The position numbers were made by a program, and so were the translations under genes. The notes below the pieces were generated by a model. It saw only the letters and a program-made list of their open reading frames with translations. It was not told the DNA's origin and made no database searches. A stretch of 8,740 nt of DNA from an uncultured Kouleothrix sp. Lineage in GTDB: Bacteria > Chloroflexota > Chloroflexia > Chloroflexales > Roseiflexaceae. The stretch covers positions 1 through 8,740 of the forward strand of contig CALLYN010000489.1 of the NCBI GenBank assembly GCA_937858455.1, written 5' to 3'. Below, piece after piece: positions 1 through 5,687 of this stretch. How positions within the stretch are numbered: the first letter of the stretch is position 1; every line of letters starts with the position of its first letter.

Positions 1-42
1 CGGCCACATTCGTGGCCGCCACCCGCCAGAGAAAGTAGATAC

Positions 43-65
43 TTGGAGGGGCTTCGTCCCTCCAA
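43..65. repeat. Short G/C hairpin with CTTCG-type loop
   Basis: The arms TTGGAGGG (43-50) and CCCTCCAA (58-65) are perfect inverted repeats. An extra G-T pair leaves the loop CTTCG. A second small hairpin, 1-18, lies just upstream (CGGCCAC, loop ATTC, GTGGCCG). Neither has a T-tract on either side, so they may be intergenic repeat hairpins or the tail of a terminator whose gene lies left of the window. The window starts inside this context, so the owner cannot be seen. Confidence 0.55.
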
Positions 66-160
66 ACCACCCTGTTCAAACAGCTTCTTAGTGTGTTGCA
101 CGACGTGGCAAAGCCACTCGTGCAACACAATCGATACGTGATCAAGCGAACAGCATATTA
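66..160. repeat. Palindromic intergenic repeat, copy 1
   Basis: The core is a long hairpin: 92-103 pairs with 118-129 (12 bp), then after one bulged C 105-109 pairs with 113-117, leaving an AAA loop. To its right the minus strand reads TTGATCACGTAT, five variable bases, then GTGTTGCAC. The same order and spacing occur at 5800-5825. The right flank ATCAAGCGAA (141-150) is identical to 5842-5851. The outer limits are approximate, because the left half (66-91) matches only weakly. I read it as a small non-coding repeat of the same family as the element at 5787-5859. Its function is unknown. Confidence 0.6.
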
Positions 161-224
161 CACAGTTGCCTTGTTCAGCTGTCTCAATACCGGCGGCGGC
201 GCTCGCGCGCCGATGCGGCAAGCG

Positions 225-272
225 CCCTCTGCCTCTTTTCCCGCTCGCGCGAGCGAGAAAAGAGGCAAAGGG
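225..272 (-). terminator. Long hairpin just past the gabT 3' end
   Basis: Positions 225-246 pair with 251-272: 20 of 22 positions match, including the unbroken stretch GCCTCTTTTC / GAAAAGAGGC and an inner CGCTC / GAGCG, with a GCGC loop. It begins about 25 bases beyond the gabT stop. The position and stability suggest transcription termination, but no T-run follows on the minus strand. It may work with Rho, as a bidirectional block, or as an RNA 3'-end stabiliser. The long frame at 93-275 ends inside it. Confidence 0.55.
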
Positions 273-296
273 TAGGGTTCGACCAGGCTGCAGCAG

Positions 297-1634
297 CTAG
301 ATCAAGACGGCGCGTAGCGCATCCTCGAGCACGTCGAGGCCCTCGTGCAGCTGCTCGTCGCTGATCGTCAGCGGCATGAGCAGGCGGAGGCAGTTGGCGT
401 ACAGGCCGGCGCGCATGGTCAGCAGGCCGTGCTCGGCGCAGTGCTTGACCACCGCCAGCACCTCGTCGGGGGCAGGCTCGCGCGTATCGGGGCTCTTCAC
501 CAGCTCAAGCGCAATCATGGCGCCGAGGCCGCGCACGTCGCCAATACGCGGCATGGTGCGCTGCCACTCGGCCGCGCGCTCGCGCACCGCCTGGCCTACC
601 TGGTGGGCGCGGCCGAGCGCGCCGGGCTGCTGCATCCACCTGATCACCTCGATCGCGGCGACACAGGCCAGCGGGTTGCCGCCGTAGGTGCCGCCCACGC
701 CGCCGACGTGAGCTTTGTCCATGATCGCGGCGCGGCCGGTAGTGGCGGCCAGCGGCATGCCGGCGGCGATCGACTTGGCGCTCACCAGGATGTCGGGCTC
801 GACACCGAGCTGCTCGATCGCGAACAGCGTGCCGGTGCGCCCAAAGCCGCACTGCACCTCGTCGGCGATCAGCAGGCTGCCATTGCGGGTGCAGAACTCG
901 CGCAGCCGGCGCAGGAACTCCTGCGGCACCGGCAGGAAGCCGCCCTCGCCCTGCACTGGCTCGATGATCACCGCGGCAATCGCCTCGGGGCCGACGCCGG
1001 CCACCAGCAGGCGCTCGAAGGCATCCCAGCAGCGCTCGACCGCCTCGGCCTCGGAGAGGCCCATGCGGTAGGCCGCCGGAAAGGGCGCGCGGTAGATCTC
1101 GGGCGCGAACGGGCCAAATGTCTTCTTGAAACTGGTTTTGCTGGTGAGCGAGAGCGTCATCAGCGTGCGGCCGTGGTAGCCGCCCTCAAACGCGACGATC
1201 GCCTGGCGGCCGGTGGCGGCGCGCGCGAACTTGATCGCGTTCTCGACGCCCTCGGCGCCGCTGTTCGAGAGGATGGTTTTGCACGGCCCGGCGATCGGCA
1301 CGGCGGCGTTGATCCGCTCGCACAGCTCGACATACGACTCGTAGGTGCCCACCAGCGCCGAGAAGTGGATGAGCCGGGCGGCCTGGGCCTGGATGGCGGC
1401 GACGACCTCGGGCGGGCAGTGGCCGGCGTTCAGCACGCCAATGCCGCCGATGAAATCGATAAACGTGTTGCCGTCGGCGTCGGTCACAAGCGCGCCGCTC
1501 GCGCTCTCGACGGCGATCTGATGCGCTTTGTACAGGCCATTCGGCACGGCAGCCTCGCGCCGCGCCACAATCGCGCGCGAGCGCGGGCCGGGGATCTCGG
1601 TGCGGATGTCGATGCTACGGGTGGTCGTCGTCAT
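297..1634 (-). CDS. gabT: Class III aminotransferase, probable 4-aminobutyrate transaminase
   Basis: This is a cytoplasmic PLP enzyme of 445 residues, the usual GabT size. It should move the amino group of GABA to 2-oxoglutarate, giving succinate semialdehyde and glutamate. The class III signature is complete. NSGAEGVENAIKFAR (about 124-138) binds the cofactor phosphate, GGYHGRT is at 151-157, and IIEPVQGEGG contains Glu225. IADEVQCGFGRTG contains Asp258, SAKSIAAGMPL holds the Schiff-base Lys287, and GGTYGGNPL is at 314-322. The C-terminal LYANCLRLLMPLTI closely resembles the substrate-binding arginine region of E. coli GabT. The frame could begin at 1709, but a strong GGAGG lies 7 bases before the ATG at 1634, so I chose that start. 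No gabD or GABA permease is visible beside it, so a related omega-amino acid substrate (5-aminovalerate, beta-alanine analogues) is possible. Transcription probably ends at the hairpin 225-272. Confidence 0.9.
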   Translation of the reverse strand: MTTTTRSIDIRTEIPGPRSRAIVARREAAVPNGLYKAHQIAVESASGALVTDADGNTFIDFIGGIGVLNAGHCPPEVVAAIQAQAARLIHFSALVGTYESYVELCERINAAVPIAGPCKTILSNSGAEGVENAIKFARAATGRQAIVAFEGGYHGRTLMTLSLTSKTSFKKTFGPFAPEIYRAPFPAAYRMGLSEAEAVERCWDAFERLLVAGVGPEAIAAVIIEPVQGEGGFLPVPQEFLRRLREFCTRNGSLLIADEVQCGFGRTGTLFAIEQLGVEPDILVSAKSIAAGMPLAATTGRAAIMDKAHVGGVGGTYGGNPLACVAAIEVIRWMQQPGALGRAHQVGQAVRERAAEWQRTMPRIGDVRGLGAMIALELVKSPDTREPAPDEVLAVVKHCAEHGLLTMRAGLYANCLRLLMPLTISDEQLHEGLDVLEDALRAVLI

Positions 1635-1764
1635 GCTTGTGCCTCCACAACTACAGCCAGCGTCGGCGTGTAACGCGGCTGTATCATACCACTTTTCTGG
1701 CGCTGCCAAGCCGCTGCGCGCCCGAGCAAGGGCTTTTTTGCGAAGTTATACAACATGTTACCAG

Positions 1765-1791
1765 CCGCAACTATCGCAATAATCGTTGCGG
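1765..1791. promoter_or_regulatory. 27-base dyad, candidate operator
   Basis: CCGCAAC (1765-1771) and GTTGCGG (1785-1791) are perfect 7-bp inverted repeats with a 13-base AT-rich centre. The dyad lies 8 bases upstream of the candidate -35 at 1800 and upstream of gabT on the other strand, where a regulator of either gene would bind. A regulator for it is not encoded nearby. It could also be a weak hairpin. Confidence 0.4.
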
Positions 1792-1799
1792 AAATATCA

Positions 1800-1828
1800 T
1801 TGATCTTAGATTAAGCACTTGTTATACT
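1800..1828 (+). promoter_or_regulatory. Sigma70-like promoter for the beta-helix gene
   Basis: TTGATC (1800-1805, four of six consensus bases) is followed after exactly 17 bases by TATACT (1823-1828, five of six). Transcription would begin near 1835, giving a leader of about 209 bases before the ATG at 2044. The AT-rich context and exact spacing support it. It is a prediction by eye only. Confidence 0.55.
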
Positions 1829-2043
1829 AAATTACCTGCATATCTTCAATGCAAAGATTTATCCCTCGGCTTCTGCATTATTCAATGCACATCTCGCCAT
1901 TTACTGCAATTTAACCAGCCAATATAGCTTGCGCAATCTGCGGCGCGAAGCCGGCCGGCAGCGTGCCCTGGCCCGGTTGGCCGCGCGCACGGATAGATAA
2001 GGCAAGCCTCATGGTTCACAATAATCACCAAAGGAGCTGTGCG

Positions 2044-3072
2044 ATGAAGCATATTGTAGCTCTGATCAGCGCCGTAGTGCTGCTGGTGGTCGCGCCTACC
2101 GCGATCGGGGCCAGCACCACTACTACGCGGTACGTTGGCCCGATGGCCGCAGCGAGCCAGGCCTACCCGGGGCCAGGCGACTGCAAGGGCGGGACGTACC
2201 CAACCATCCAGGCGGCAGTCGACGCCGCCTCGCCGGGCGATACCATCCAGGTATGCCCTGGCGAGTACTGGGAAAGCGTGTTCGTCAGCCAGCGGGTAAA
2301 GCTGGTGGCAATGAAATCGGGCAAAGCGATCATCCACGGATCAATTATCGTGGATGGCACTAGCGGCGGCAGCGGCACGCGGATCCAGGGGTTCAAGATC
2401 GACGCCGCGGCAAGCTGGTGGAGTTTGGGCATCTATGTCGCCGGCGGCAGCAAGATCGAGATTCGCGACAACACGATCAAGAACGCAGGCGCTGATGGGA
2501 TCCAAATCTGGGCGGCCAGCGACGGCAGCGTACACGACAACAAAGTCTCGGCGAGCGGGTACGGCAGCTACTGCCAGTCGGGCGGAATTGTGCTTTGGGA
2601 AACTACCAACTACGAGGTAAAGAAGAACGACTCCAGCCAGAACATCGGGGCCGGCATTGTGCTGCACAGCACGTCAAACACCAAGCTGCGCGACAACACC
2701 ACCAACAAGAACAGCGTCGACGGCATCGATGTGTGCAGCTACAACTCGGCCACCAACACCACCGGCAACCTGCTCCAGGGCAACAAAGCCAGCAAGAATG
2801 GCGAGGTGGGCGTGTATGCGACGCGCAGCGCCGCCGGCAACACTTTCAAGAGCAACACGTTGCGGCAGAACGCGCTCATAGACGCGCAGGACGAGACACA
2901 CGGCTCGGGCACCGCGCAGACCGGTAACAGCTGGCTGAGCAACACCTGCGGCACAAGCTCGCCGCTTGGCCTCTGCGGCGCGGCCGCCAGCGCGCTGGGG
3001 CCGGCTAGCCAGCTCGCGCCGCGCGGCGACCAGCCGCACATGCCGCGAGCTATGCCGGTGCCGCACCGCTAG
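2044..3072 (+). CDS. Secreted right-handed parallel beta-helix protein
   Basis: This 342-residue protein has a Sec signal peptide: Lys2, a hydrophobic stretch at about 4-20, and likely cleavage near residue 23 (after TAIGA). The segment at 52-90 (YPTIQAAVDAASPGDTIQV, then CPGEYWESV) is the typical N-terminal cap of pectinesterase/NosD-like right-handed beta-helices. Residues 100-300 are short turns ending in DNT, DNK, KND, DNTTNKN and GNKASKN, forming an asparagine ladder. Six cysteines (47, 71, 177, 231, 302, 311) could form disulfides outside the cell. Residues 312-342 are an Ala/Pro/Arg-rich tail without an LPXTG motif or membrane anchor. GGAG lies 7 bases before the ATG at 2044, which also places the signal peptide first, so the 27-codon upstream extension is rejected. 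No polysaccharide lyase active site can be assigned. It could be a glycan-degrading enzyme or a surface-binding protein. Promoter 1800-1828 probably drives it. Confidence 0.88.
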   Translation: MKHIVALISAVVLLVVAPTAIGASTTTTRYVGPMAAASQAYPGPGDCKGGTYPTIQAAVDAASPGDTIQVCPGEYWESVFVSQRVKLVAMKSGKAIIHGSIIVDGTSGGSGTRIQGFKIDAAASWWSLGIYVAGGSKIEIRDNTIKNAGADGIQIWAASDGSVHDNKVSASGYGSYCQSGGIVLWETTNYEVKKNDSSQNIGAGIVLHSTSNTKLRDNTTNKNSVDGIDVCSYNSATNTTGNLLQGNKASKNGEVGVYATRSAAGNTFKSNTLRQNALIDAQDETHGSGTAQTGNSWLSNTCGTSSPLGLCGAAASALGPASQLAPRGDQPHMPRAMPVPHR

Positions 3073-3108
3073 CGCGTGTCGTTGGCTGCGGCGCGCAGGC
3101 ACAGGGTG

Positions 3109-3125
3109 ATACTAACTCCGTTTGA
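3109..3125 (+). repeat. Partial copy of the dispersed palindromic repeat
   Basis: ATACTAACTCCGTTTGA matches the left terminal repeat at 5787-5803 in 16 of 17 positions. After this point the similarity stops (GCGCT instead of TCACG), and no matching right end is visible before the 3136 hairpin. It is best read as a solo end or decayed copy. Confidence 0.55.
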
Positions 3126-3135
3126 GCGCTTTCGT

Positions 3136-3176
3136 TTGTGCTGGCCCGCCCGGCTTCGCTGGGCGGGCCAGCACAA
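3136..3176 (+). terminator. Perfect 16-bp hairpin after the beta-helix gene
   Basis: Positions 3136-3151 and 3161-3176 are perfect inverted repeats (TTGTGCTGGCCCGCCC and its complement) with the 9-base loop GGCTTCGCT. It lies 63 bases past the stop of the plus-strand gene and is symmetrical, so it could end transcription from that side or from the minus strand. No uninterrupted T-run follows, only GATTTC on the plus strand. It may instead be a repeat hairpin of the kind seen at 43-65. Confidence 0.45.
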
Positions 3177-3259
3177 GATTTCGGGGGCGCAGTGCCGCCC
3201 CGAACCCCCACCATAAAGCCAGCGCTCAGCCCGATTGGTGTGACGGGCTGCGGCGAGCA

Positions 3260-3299
3260 ACAGAGCGCCTGGAGGGCCGAAGCTCTCCAGGCGCCCTGT
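3260..3299 (-). terminator. Hairpin with UUCG loop after the SulP gene
   Basis: GCGCCTGGAG (3265-3274) pairs with CTCCAGGCGC (3285-3294). The stem extends outward through one mismatch to 3260/3299 and inward to a C(UUCG)G tetraloop on the minus-strand RNA. It begins 11 bases past the stop codon of the permease gene. The UUCG cap makes it very stable. The following minus-strand sequence is not T-rich, so intrinsic termination may be inefficient. Confidence 0.6.
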
Positions 3300-3310
3300 G
3301 CCGCCAGGCG

Positions 3311-4990
3311 CTAGCCAGCCGGCGCGTGCTCGGTTGGCGACACCTCGGCGTGCAGCGCCACAATCGCCTGGTCGGCGCTCCAGAATATATTCTGCTCGCC
3401 GACGCGCTCGAGCATGCCGGTGCGCGCGAACATATCGCGAACGGCAGGCTGCAGGCTGCTGAAGCACACCTGGCCGCCGCGGTGGCGCTGCGTCTCGACA
3501 ATCTGATCGAGCGCCTGAATGCCCATCGCGTCGATCATCGGCACGCCGCGCATGCTGATGATCAGCGCGCGCCAGTCGCCGGCATTCTTGAAGGCCTCGA
3601 GCACAGTGCTGACGCTGCCAAAGAACAGCGGCCCCGTCAGATAGTAGATATGCACAGAAGAGTCGGTGGTGAGCAGGCGATGGCCGATCTGCTTGAGCCG
3701 GTCGAGGTTCACCGGCTCGCTGGTAACGCCGACGCTGCCGGCCGACTGGCTGATGTAGATCAGCGCCGAGATTGCGATACCGATCAGGATGGCCTGGGTC
3801 AGGTCGAGCGCGACGGTTGCGACCATGGTGACGAGCATGCCGGTGAGCGCATGCTTGAGCCGTGCGCGCGCGAAGAAGCGGATCGCCTCCCACTCGTTCA
3901 TGCGCCAGGCGGTGAGCAGCAGCACGCCAGCCAGCGCCGCGAGCGGGATGCGGCCGATCAGCGGCGCGAGCGCCAGCACACTGAGCAGCAGCACGCCCGA
4001 GTGCACAAAGCTCGTCACGCGCGTGATGCCGCCGCTTTTCACGCCGACGCTGGTGCGGGCAATCGCGGCGGTGGCGGGCACGCCGCCAAAAAACGGAATG
4101 ACCATGTTGCCAATGCCCTGGCCGATCAGCTCCTGGTTGCTGTCGAGCGGCTTGCCGGTCATGGTCGAGCCGACCGCGCCGCACAGCAGGCTTTCGATGC
4201 CGCCAAGCGCCGCGATCGAGATCGCCGGCGGCAGCAGATCGGCCAGCGCGCCCCATGGGATGGCGCCCAGCGTCAGCCGCTGATCGAGCACGATTGTACG
4301 CGGGATGGCGCCGATGATCGGCACCTGCCAGCCGGCCACAACTGCCAGCAGCGTCGCCAGGATCAGGCCGATCAGCGAGCCGGGGATGGCCTTGCTGATC
4401 CGCGGCGCGATCAGCATTGTAGCCATCACCACGCCGGCGAGCGCCAGCGCGTGCCAATCGGGCACAACCAGGTGGGTGAAGTAAAACAGCAGCTTGTCGA
4501 GCGACGTATCGGCCTTGGGCGTAGTGACGCCGAGGAAGTTATCGATCTGGCCGATCGCAATGATCAGCGCGATGCCGCTGGTGAAGCCGGTGATCACCGG
4601 CGAGGGAATAAACGAGATATAGCGGCCGAGCCGGAACACGCCCAGCAGCACCAGGAACAGCCCGGCCATCAGGCCGGCCACCCACACGCCGGGCAGGCCG
4701 TAGCGCTGCGCCAGCACAATCAGCACAGCCGACATCGCCCCGGTGGGGCCGCTGATCTGGTACGCGGCGCCGCCCAGCCCGGCGATCAGCAGGCCGGAGA
4801 GGATCGCGGTGACCATGCCGGCCGCGGCGGTAGCACCGCTGGCCACGCCAAACGCCAGCGCCAGCGGCAGGCCGACGGCGCCAACCGTAAGGCCCGCCAG
4901 CAGATCGCGCTGAAAGACCGCCCAGCTATACTCGGCAAACTCGCGCCGGTAGAGCGCGACCAGCGGAAGACGTGAGAGCGCGGAGAACAT
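3311..4990 (-). CDS. SulP (SLC26) family anion permease with STAS domain
   Basis: This 559-residue inner-membrane transporter probably takes up sulfate, bicarbonate or another anion. The N-terminal signature LLAGLTVGAVGLPLALAFG (about 30-48) and QISGPTGAMS (78-87) are typical of SulP. FIPSPVITGFTSGIALI (127-143) and the conserved block at 284-316 (NQELIGQGIGN, GGVPATAAIARTSV) confirm the family. Hydrophobic segments fill about 30-415. The STAS domain follows at about 445-550, starting YYLTGPLFFGS. At its usual phosphorylation loop it reads IDAMG (486-490), so the Ser/Thr of the DSSG/DSTG form is missing. The ATG at 4990 shares its first base with the last base of the upstream arsR-like stop (TGATG). 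An AGGAGG lies 10 bases before it, inside the upstream gene, so the two are probably translationally coupled. Substrate cannot be told from sequence. Without the ArsR neighbour I would call it a generic sulfate permease. Confidence 0.92.
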   Translation of the reverse strand: MFSALSRLPLVALYRREFAEYSWAVFQRDLLAGLTVGAVGLPLALAFGVASGATAAAGMVTAILSGLLIAGLGGAAYQISGPTGAMSAVLIVLAQRYGLPGVWVAGLMAGLFLVLLGVFRLGRYISFIPSPVITGFTSGIALIIAIGQIDNFLGVTTPKADTSLDKLLFYFTHLVVPDWHALALAGVVMATMLIAPRISKAIPGSLIGLILATLLAVVAGWQVPIIGAIPRTIVLDQRLTLGAIPWGALADLLPPAISIAALGGIESLLCGAVGSTMTGKPLDSNQELIGQGIGNMVIPFFGGVPATAAIARTSVGVKSGGITRVTSFVHSGVLLLSVLALAPLIGRIPLAALAGVLLLTAWRMNEWEAIRFFARARLKHALTGMLVTMVATVALDLTQAILIGIAISALIYISQSAGSVGVTSEPVNLDRLKQIGHRLLTTDSSVHIYYLTGPLFFGSVSTVLEAFKNAGDWRALIISMRGVPMIDAMGIQALDQIVETQRHRGGQVCFSSLQPAVRDMFARTGMLERVGEQNIFWSADQAIVALHAEVSPTEHAPAG

Positions 4991-5325
4991 CAGGCGGTTT
5001 CCTCCTCGGCAAGTTGTTGAAGCATCGCGTGGGTGTCGATCAGGTGGTTATTGAAGATCTCGCGCGCGACGTCGAGCAGCTGGAAGACCACCGGGTCGCG
5101 CACGCGGTAGTAGACGCTGGTGCCTTCTTTGCGATCCTCGACGATATTGCGCGTGCGCAGCACCGCGAGCTGCCGCGAGACGCTCGACTGGTCGATCCCT
5201 AGCGCGGCCTGCAGCTCGCTCACCGGCTTCTCGCCGGCACGCAGCAGCTCGAGAATGACAATACGCATCGGGTGGCTCAGCGCTTTGAAGAACTCGGCTT
5301 TAAAACGGTGTAATGGTTGATTCAA
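4990..5325 (-). CDS. ArsR/SmtB-family winged-helix repressor
   Basis: This 111-residue cytoplasmic DNA-binding protein probably controls the coupled SulP gene. The winged helix spans about 10-75: FFKALSHPMRIVILELL (12-28) is the family helix pair, recognition helix QSSVSRQLAVLR is at 46-57, and the wing DRKEGTSVYYRV is at 64-75. The protein contains no cysteine, so the ELCVCD arsenite site and the two-cysteine sulfur switch of BigR/SqrR-type proteins are absent. C-terminal helix residues Asp97, His99 and Glu107-109 recall part of the SmtB/CzrA alpha5 metal site, but its second histidine is missing. The start is TTG at 5325: an in-frame stop lies directly upstream and GGAG (5332-5335) lies six bases before it. 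The nearby ATG at 5329 is out of frame. The stop overlaps the permease start by one base. Its inducer is unknown. Confidence 0.9.
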   Translation of the reverse strand: MNQPLHRFKAEFFKALSHPMRIVILELLRAGEKPVSELQAALGIDQSSVSRQLAVLRTRNIVEDRKEGTSVYYRVRDPVVFQLLDVAREIFNNHLIDTHAMLQQLAEEETA

Positions 5326-5331
5326 TCATTG

Positions 5332-5335
5332 CTCC
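5332..5335 (-). promoter_or_regulatory. Ribosome binding site fixing the TTG start
   Basis: GGAG on the minus strand lies six bases upstream of TTG (5325) but only two bases from the out-of-frame ATG (5329). The spacing supports TTG as the real start of the ArsR-like gene. A rare start codon would keep repressor levels low. Confidence 0.65.
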
Positions 5336-5339
5336 ATAG

Positions 5340-5395
5340 GCATTAAGTATATATATAAATATACGAACATTGGAATACTTGCATATATTACCCGC
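5340..5395 (-). promoter_or_regulatory. AT-rich promoter/operator of the ArsR-SulP operon
   Basis: This is the most AT-rich spot in the window. On the minus strand TATACT (5346-5351) is a good -10, about 20 bases from the TTG start. The best -35 is poor (TTCCAA, 5370-5375, 18-base spacer). Overlapping it are inverted repeats: AAGTAT (5345-5350) with ATACTT (5375-5380), and the imperfect palindrome AATACTTGCATATATT (5374-5389, symmetric at 12 of 16 positions around TGCA). AT-rich dyads overlapping the promoter are typical of ArsR-family operators, so autoregulation is likely. The exact operator cannot be fixed by eye. Confidence 0.5.
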
Positions 5396-5424
5396 GCGAA
5401 ATATAGCATTGGCGTGGTGATGTG

Positions 5425-5643
5425 TCAAGCGGGGTTGGCGTACTCGCTGGCGTCGTCGATCTGGACGTCGTAGCCGCCGTCGGAGCGGCTGCGCAGGCGG
5501 ATGTGGTACGCCCCGCGCACGATCTGGCGGCGGCGCAGCTCGTCGTCGATCTGCTGGCGGATGCTTTCCCAGAGCCCGGCCTCGCCGGTGTAGTAGCGGC
5601 GGATCAGCGCGTTGAGCGCCTCGTCGGCTGGCCAGCGCAACAT
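5425..5643 (-). CDS. Small hypothetical protein, 72 residues
   Basis: I do not recognise this protein. It is short and charged, with a probable helical N-terminal half (about 5-42, including LWESIRQQIDDELRRRQ). An alternating stretch follows at 43-63 (AYHIRLRSRS, then GYDVQI), suggesting two or three beta strands. It has no signal peptide, membrane segment or cysteine. The ATG at 5643 is preceded by AAAGGA about 9 bases upstream, which supports real translation. It lies 99 bases upstream of the ArsR-SulP pair in the same direction. The AT-rich promoter between them suggests separate expression, although read-through is possible. A strong hairpin (5688-5726) stands 45 bases before its start. 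Function unknown. Confidence 0.65.
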   Translation of the reverse strand: MLRWPADEALNALIRRYYTGEAGLWESIRQQIDDELRRRQIVRGAYHIRLRSRSDGGYDVQIDDASEYANPA

Positions 5644-5687
5644 AGCTACATCCTTTCAGGCGACTTCAGCAGTATGTTCCTTTTGGA

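Larger units (their letters stand above)
1..296. other. Gene-free stretch with a run of hairpins
   Basis: I see no credible gene here. The small open frame at 93-275 runs through palindromes and lacks a ribosome binding site. The stretch holds four inverted repeats: 1-18 (7-bp arms, 4-base loop), 43-65 (8-bp arms around a CTTCG-containing loop), 92-129 (17 bp with one bulge) and 225-272 (22 bp with two mismatches). The third belongs to a repeat family seen elsewhere in the window, and the last probably terminates gabT. Each is listed separately where it matters. Confidence 0.75.
1635..2043. promoter_or_regulatory. Divergent regulatory region between gabT and the beta-helix gene
   Basis: This 409-base stretch has no credible gene. 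Its middle (about 1740-1930) is markedly AT-rich against GC-rich flanks. It contains the gabT ribosome binding site, a 27-base dyad (1765-1791), a rightward sigma70-like promoter (1800-1828) and a leader of roughly 200 bases for the beta-helix gene. On the minus strand TATAAC (1745-1750) could be a -10 for gabT, but no good -35 sits at the right distance. The leader has small hairpins, such as TGCATT / AATGCA at 1874-1889, and a repeated TTCAATGCA (1845-1853 and 1881-1889). I recognise no known riboswitch in it. Confidence 0.6.
3073..3310. other. Convergent spacer with three hairpins
   Basis: This spacer separates the 3' ends of the beta-helix gene (plus) and the SulP gene (minus) and contains no gene. 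From left it holds a fragment of the dispersed repeat (3109-3125), a perfect 16-bp hairpin (3136-3176), a smaller stem TTCGGGG / CCCCGAA (3180-3204) followed by CCCCC, and the SulP-side hairpin (3260-3299). It looks like back-to-back termination structures mixed with repeat debris. Confidence 0.65.

Noticed and set aside
93..275. 60-residue plus-strand open frame
   Set aside because: It is built from two hairpin repeats (92-129 and 225-272) and lacks a ribosome binding site.
271..285. GGGTTCGACC as a tRNA T-loop
   Set aside because: No acceptor stem, anticodon arm or CCA context could be found around it on either strand.
345..1673. 442-residue plus-strand open frame opposite gabT
   Set aside because: It lies antisense to a gene with full class III aminotransferase motifs. 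Its translation is Arg/Ala/Gly/His-rich with no recognisable fold. GC-rich codon bias commonly creates such shadows.
1635..1709. 25-codon N-terminal extension of gabT
   Set aside because: The strong GGAGG sits inside this extension at the correct distance from the ATG at 1634, and the extension adds no conserved residues.
1963..2043. 27-codon N-terminal extension of the beta-helix protein
   Set aside because: It would put a non-hydrophobic segment ahead of a clear signal peptide and read through the ribosome binding site.
3069..4457. 462-residue minus-strand open frame in another phase of the SulP gene
   Set aside because: It overlaps the SulP gene on the same strand in a different frame and gives an Arg/Ala-rich translation without family signatures.
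3122..4975. 617-residue plus-strand open frame opposite the SulP gene
   Set aside because: It is antisense to a clear SulP permease. The translation is very rich in Arg, Asp, His and Gln, with no domain, and its start lies in a terminator-like hairpin region.
5300..5329. Nine-codon upstream frame starting ATG at 5329, overlapping the ArsR-like TTG start
   Set aside because: The GGAG is only two bases from this ATG, too close for efficient initiation, while it is six bases from TTG. A regulatory leader peptide cannot be excluded but has no positive support.
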